Assembly (NCBI RefSeq): GCF_029894335.1
Contig: NZ_JARXZC010000032.1
Location: 1-64,000 of the forward strand
Direction of reading: 5' to 3'
Source of the DNA: Kitasatospora sp. MAP5-34
GTDB taxonomy: Bacteria; Actinomycetota; Actinomycetes; Streptomycetales; Streptomycetaceae
Length of the DNA stretch: 64,000 nt
In this document: positions 63,796 to 64,000 of the stretch, piece after piece
Numbering within the stretch: the first letter of the stretch is position 1
Layout: the number at the start of each line of letters is the position of its first letter
Notes under the pieces: model-generated
Databases searched by the model: none
Seen by the model: the letters and a program-made list of their open reading frames with translations, nothing else
What the model was told of the DNA's origin: nothing
Program-made: the position numbers and the translations under genes

Positions 63796-64000
63796 GTGTC
63801 GTACGAGAACTCTGCTCTCAGCGCATCCGCGCCCACCCGCCACAAGCGTCTGCTGGCCTGGGTGAGCGAGATCGCGGAGCTGACCCAGCCGGACCGCATC
63901 GAGTGGTGTGACGGCTCGGACGAGGAGTACCAGCGCCTCGCCGACCTGCTCGTCGCCCAGGGCACCTTCACCAAGCTGAACGAGGAGAAGCGCCCGAACT
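63796..64000 (+). CDS. pckG: phosphoenolpyruvate carboxykinase (GTP), N-terminal part
   Basis: The first 68 codons of a GTP-dependent PEP carboxykinase, which converts oxaloacetate to phosphoenolpyruvate in gluconeogenesis. The start is GTG (MSYENSALSASAPTRHKRLL), followed by WVSEIAELTQPDRIEWCDGS, EEYQRLADLLVAQGTF and KLNEEKRPN, the family's conserved N-terminal lobe. The gene runs off the window end. It confirms that the right border is conserved core chromosome. Confidence 0.93.
   Translation, partial: MSYENSALSASAPTRHKRLLAWVSEIAELTQPDRIEWCDGSDEEYQRLADLLVAQGTFTKLNEEKRPN

Overview
The window is high-GC, densely coded DNA with many GTG/TTG starts, four-base ATGA/GTGA gene overlaps and a mycothiol enzyme (mca). 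It is almost certainly from a Streptomycetaceae chromosome (Streptomyces or Kitasatospora). No rRNA, tRNA, CRISPR array or complete transposase was seen.

Layout. 0-9.3 kb is mostly conserved core: a decayed CYTH-domain gene end, a frameshifted DNA-binding protein gene, metB, an ilvA-type threonine dehydratase, a DrrA/DrrB-like ABC exporter, greA, a DUF4307 protein, mca and a small membrane protein. The core resumes at 58.8 kb with a yyaL-type DUF255/thioredoxin gene, a GNAT, a hemolysin III/TrhA protein and the start of pckG. The 49 kb between looks inserted. Two truncated, diverged copies of the 5' end of the yyaL gene lie at 47.84 and 53.11 kb, upstream of the intact gene at 58.78 kb. They look like scars of successive acquisitions at one locus.

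Inserted region. (a) 9.4-13.8 kb, minus strand: an operon for decaprenylphosphoryl-pentose (arabinose donor) chemistry. (b) 14.3-40.7 kb: a biosynthetic gene cluster without PKS, NRPS or carrier-protein genes. papB, papA and papC with a dedicated DAHP synthase should give 4-aminophenylpyruvate, and an aminotransferase should give 4-aminophenylalanine. CreE/CreD-like enzymes should release nitrous acid from aspartate. An AurF-like diiron oxygenase could oxidise the arylamine. Two ANL ligases (one fused to a TauD-type dioxygenase), three ATP-grasp domains, a T_hemolysin-family protein, an amidase, a methyltransferase and a mycothiol-nitroreductase-like DsbA protein suggest a small peptide with a nitro, N-nitroso, diazo or N-N group. 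An MFS and an EamA transporter and a LuxR-type regulator complete it. (c) 41.1-47.8 kb: an enoyl-CoA hydratase, a secreted phosphoesterase facing a GntR regulator with a DasR-like perfect palindrome between them, and an Lrp regulator facing a PLP decarboxylase. (d) 48.3-53.0 kb: an ABC-2 exporter operon facing a NarL-type two-component system. (e) 53.5-58.6 kb: an accessory operon of NUDIX-wHTH regulator, nucleosidase with a helical tail, 653-aa membrane protein and 4-TM protein. The nucleosidase and the 653-aa protein share a short NST-x-G motif, which suggests a signalling or conflict (possibly anti-phage) system. A Uma2 nuclease gene lies beside it.

Starts were chosen from ribosome binding sites, overlaps and family N-termini. 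Functions in the clusters are inferred from motifs and context only.
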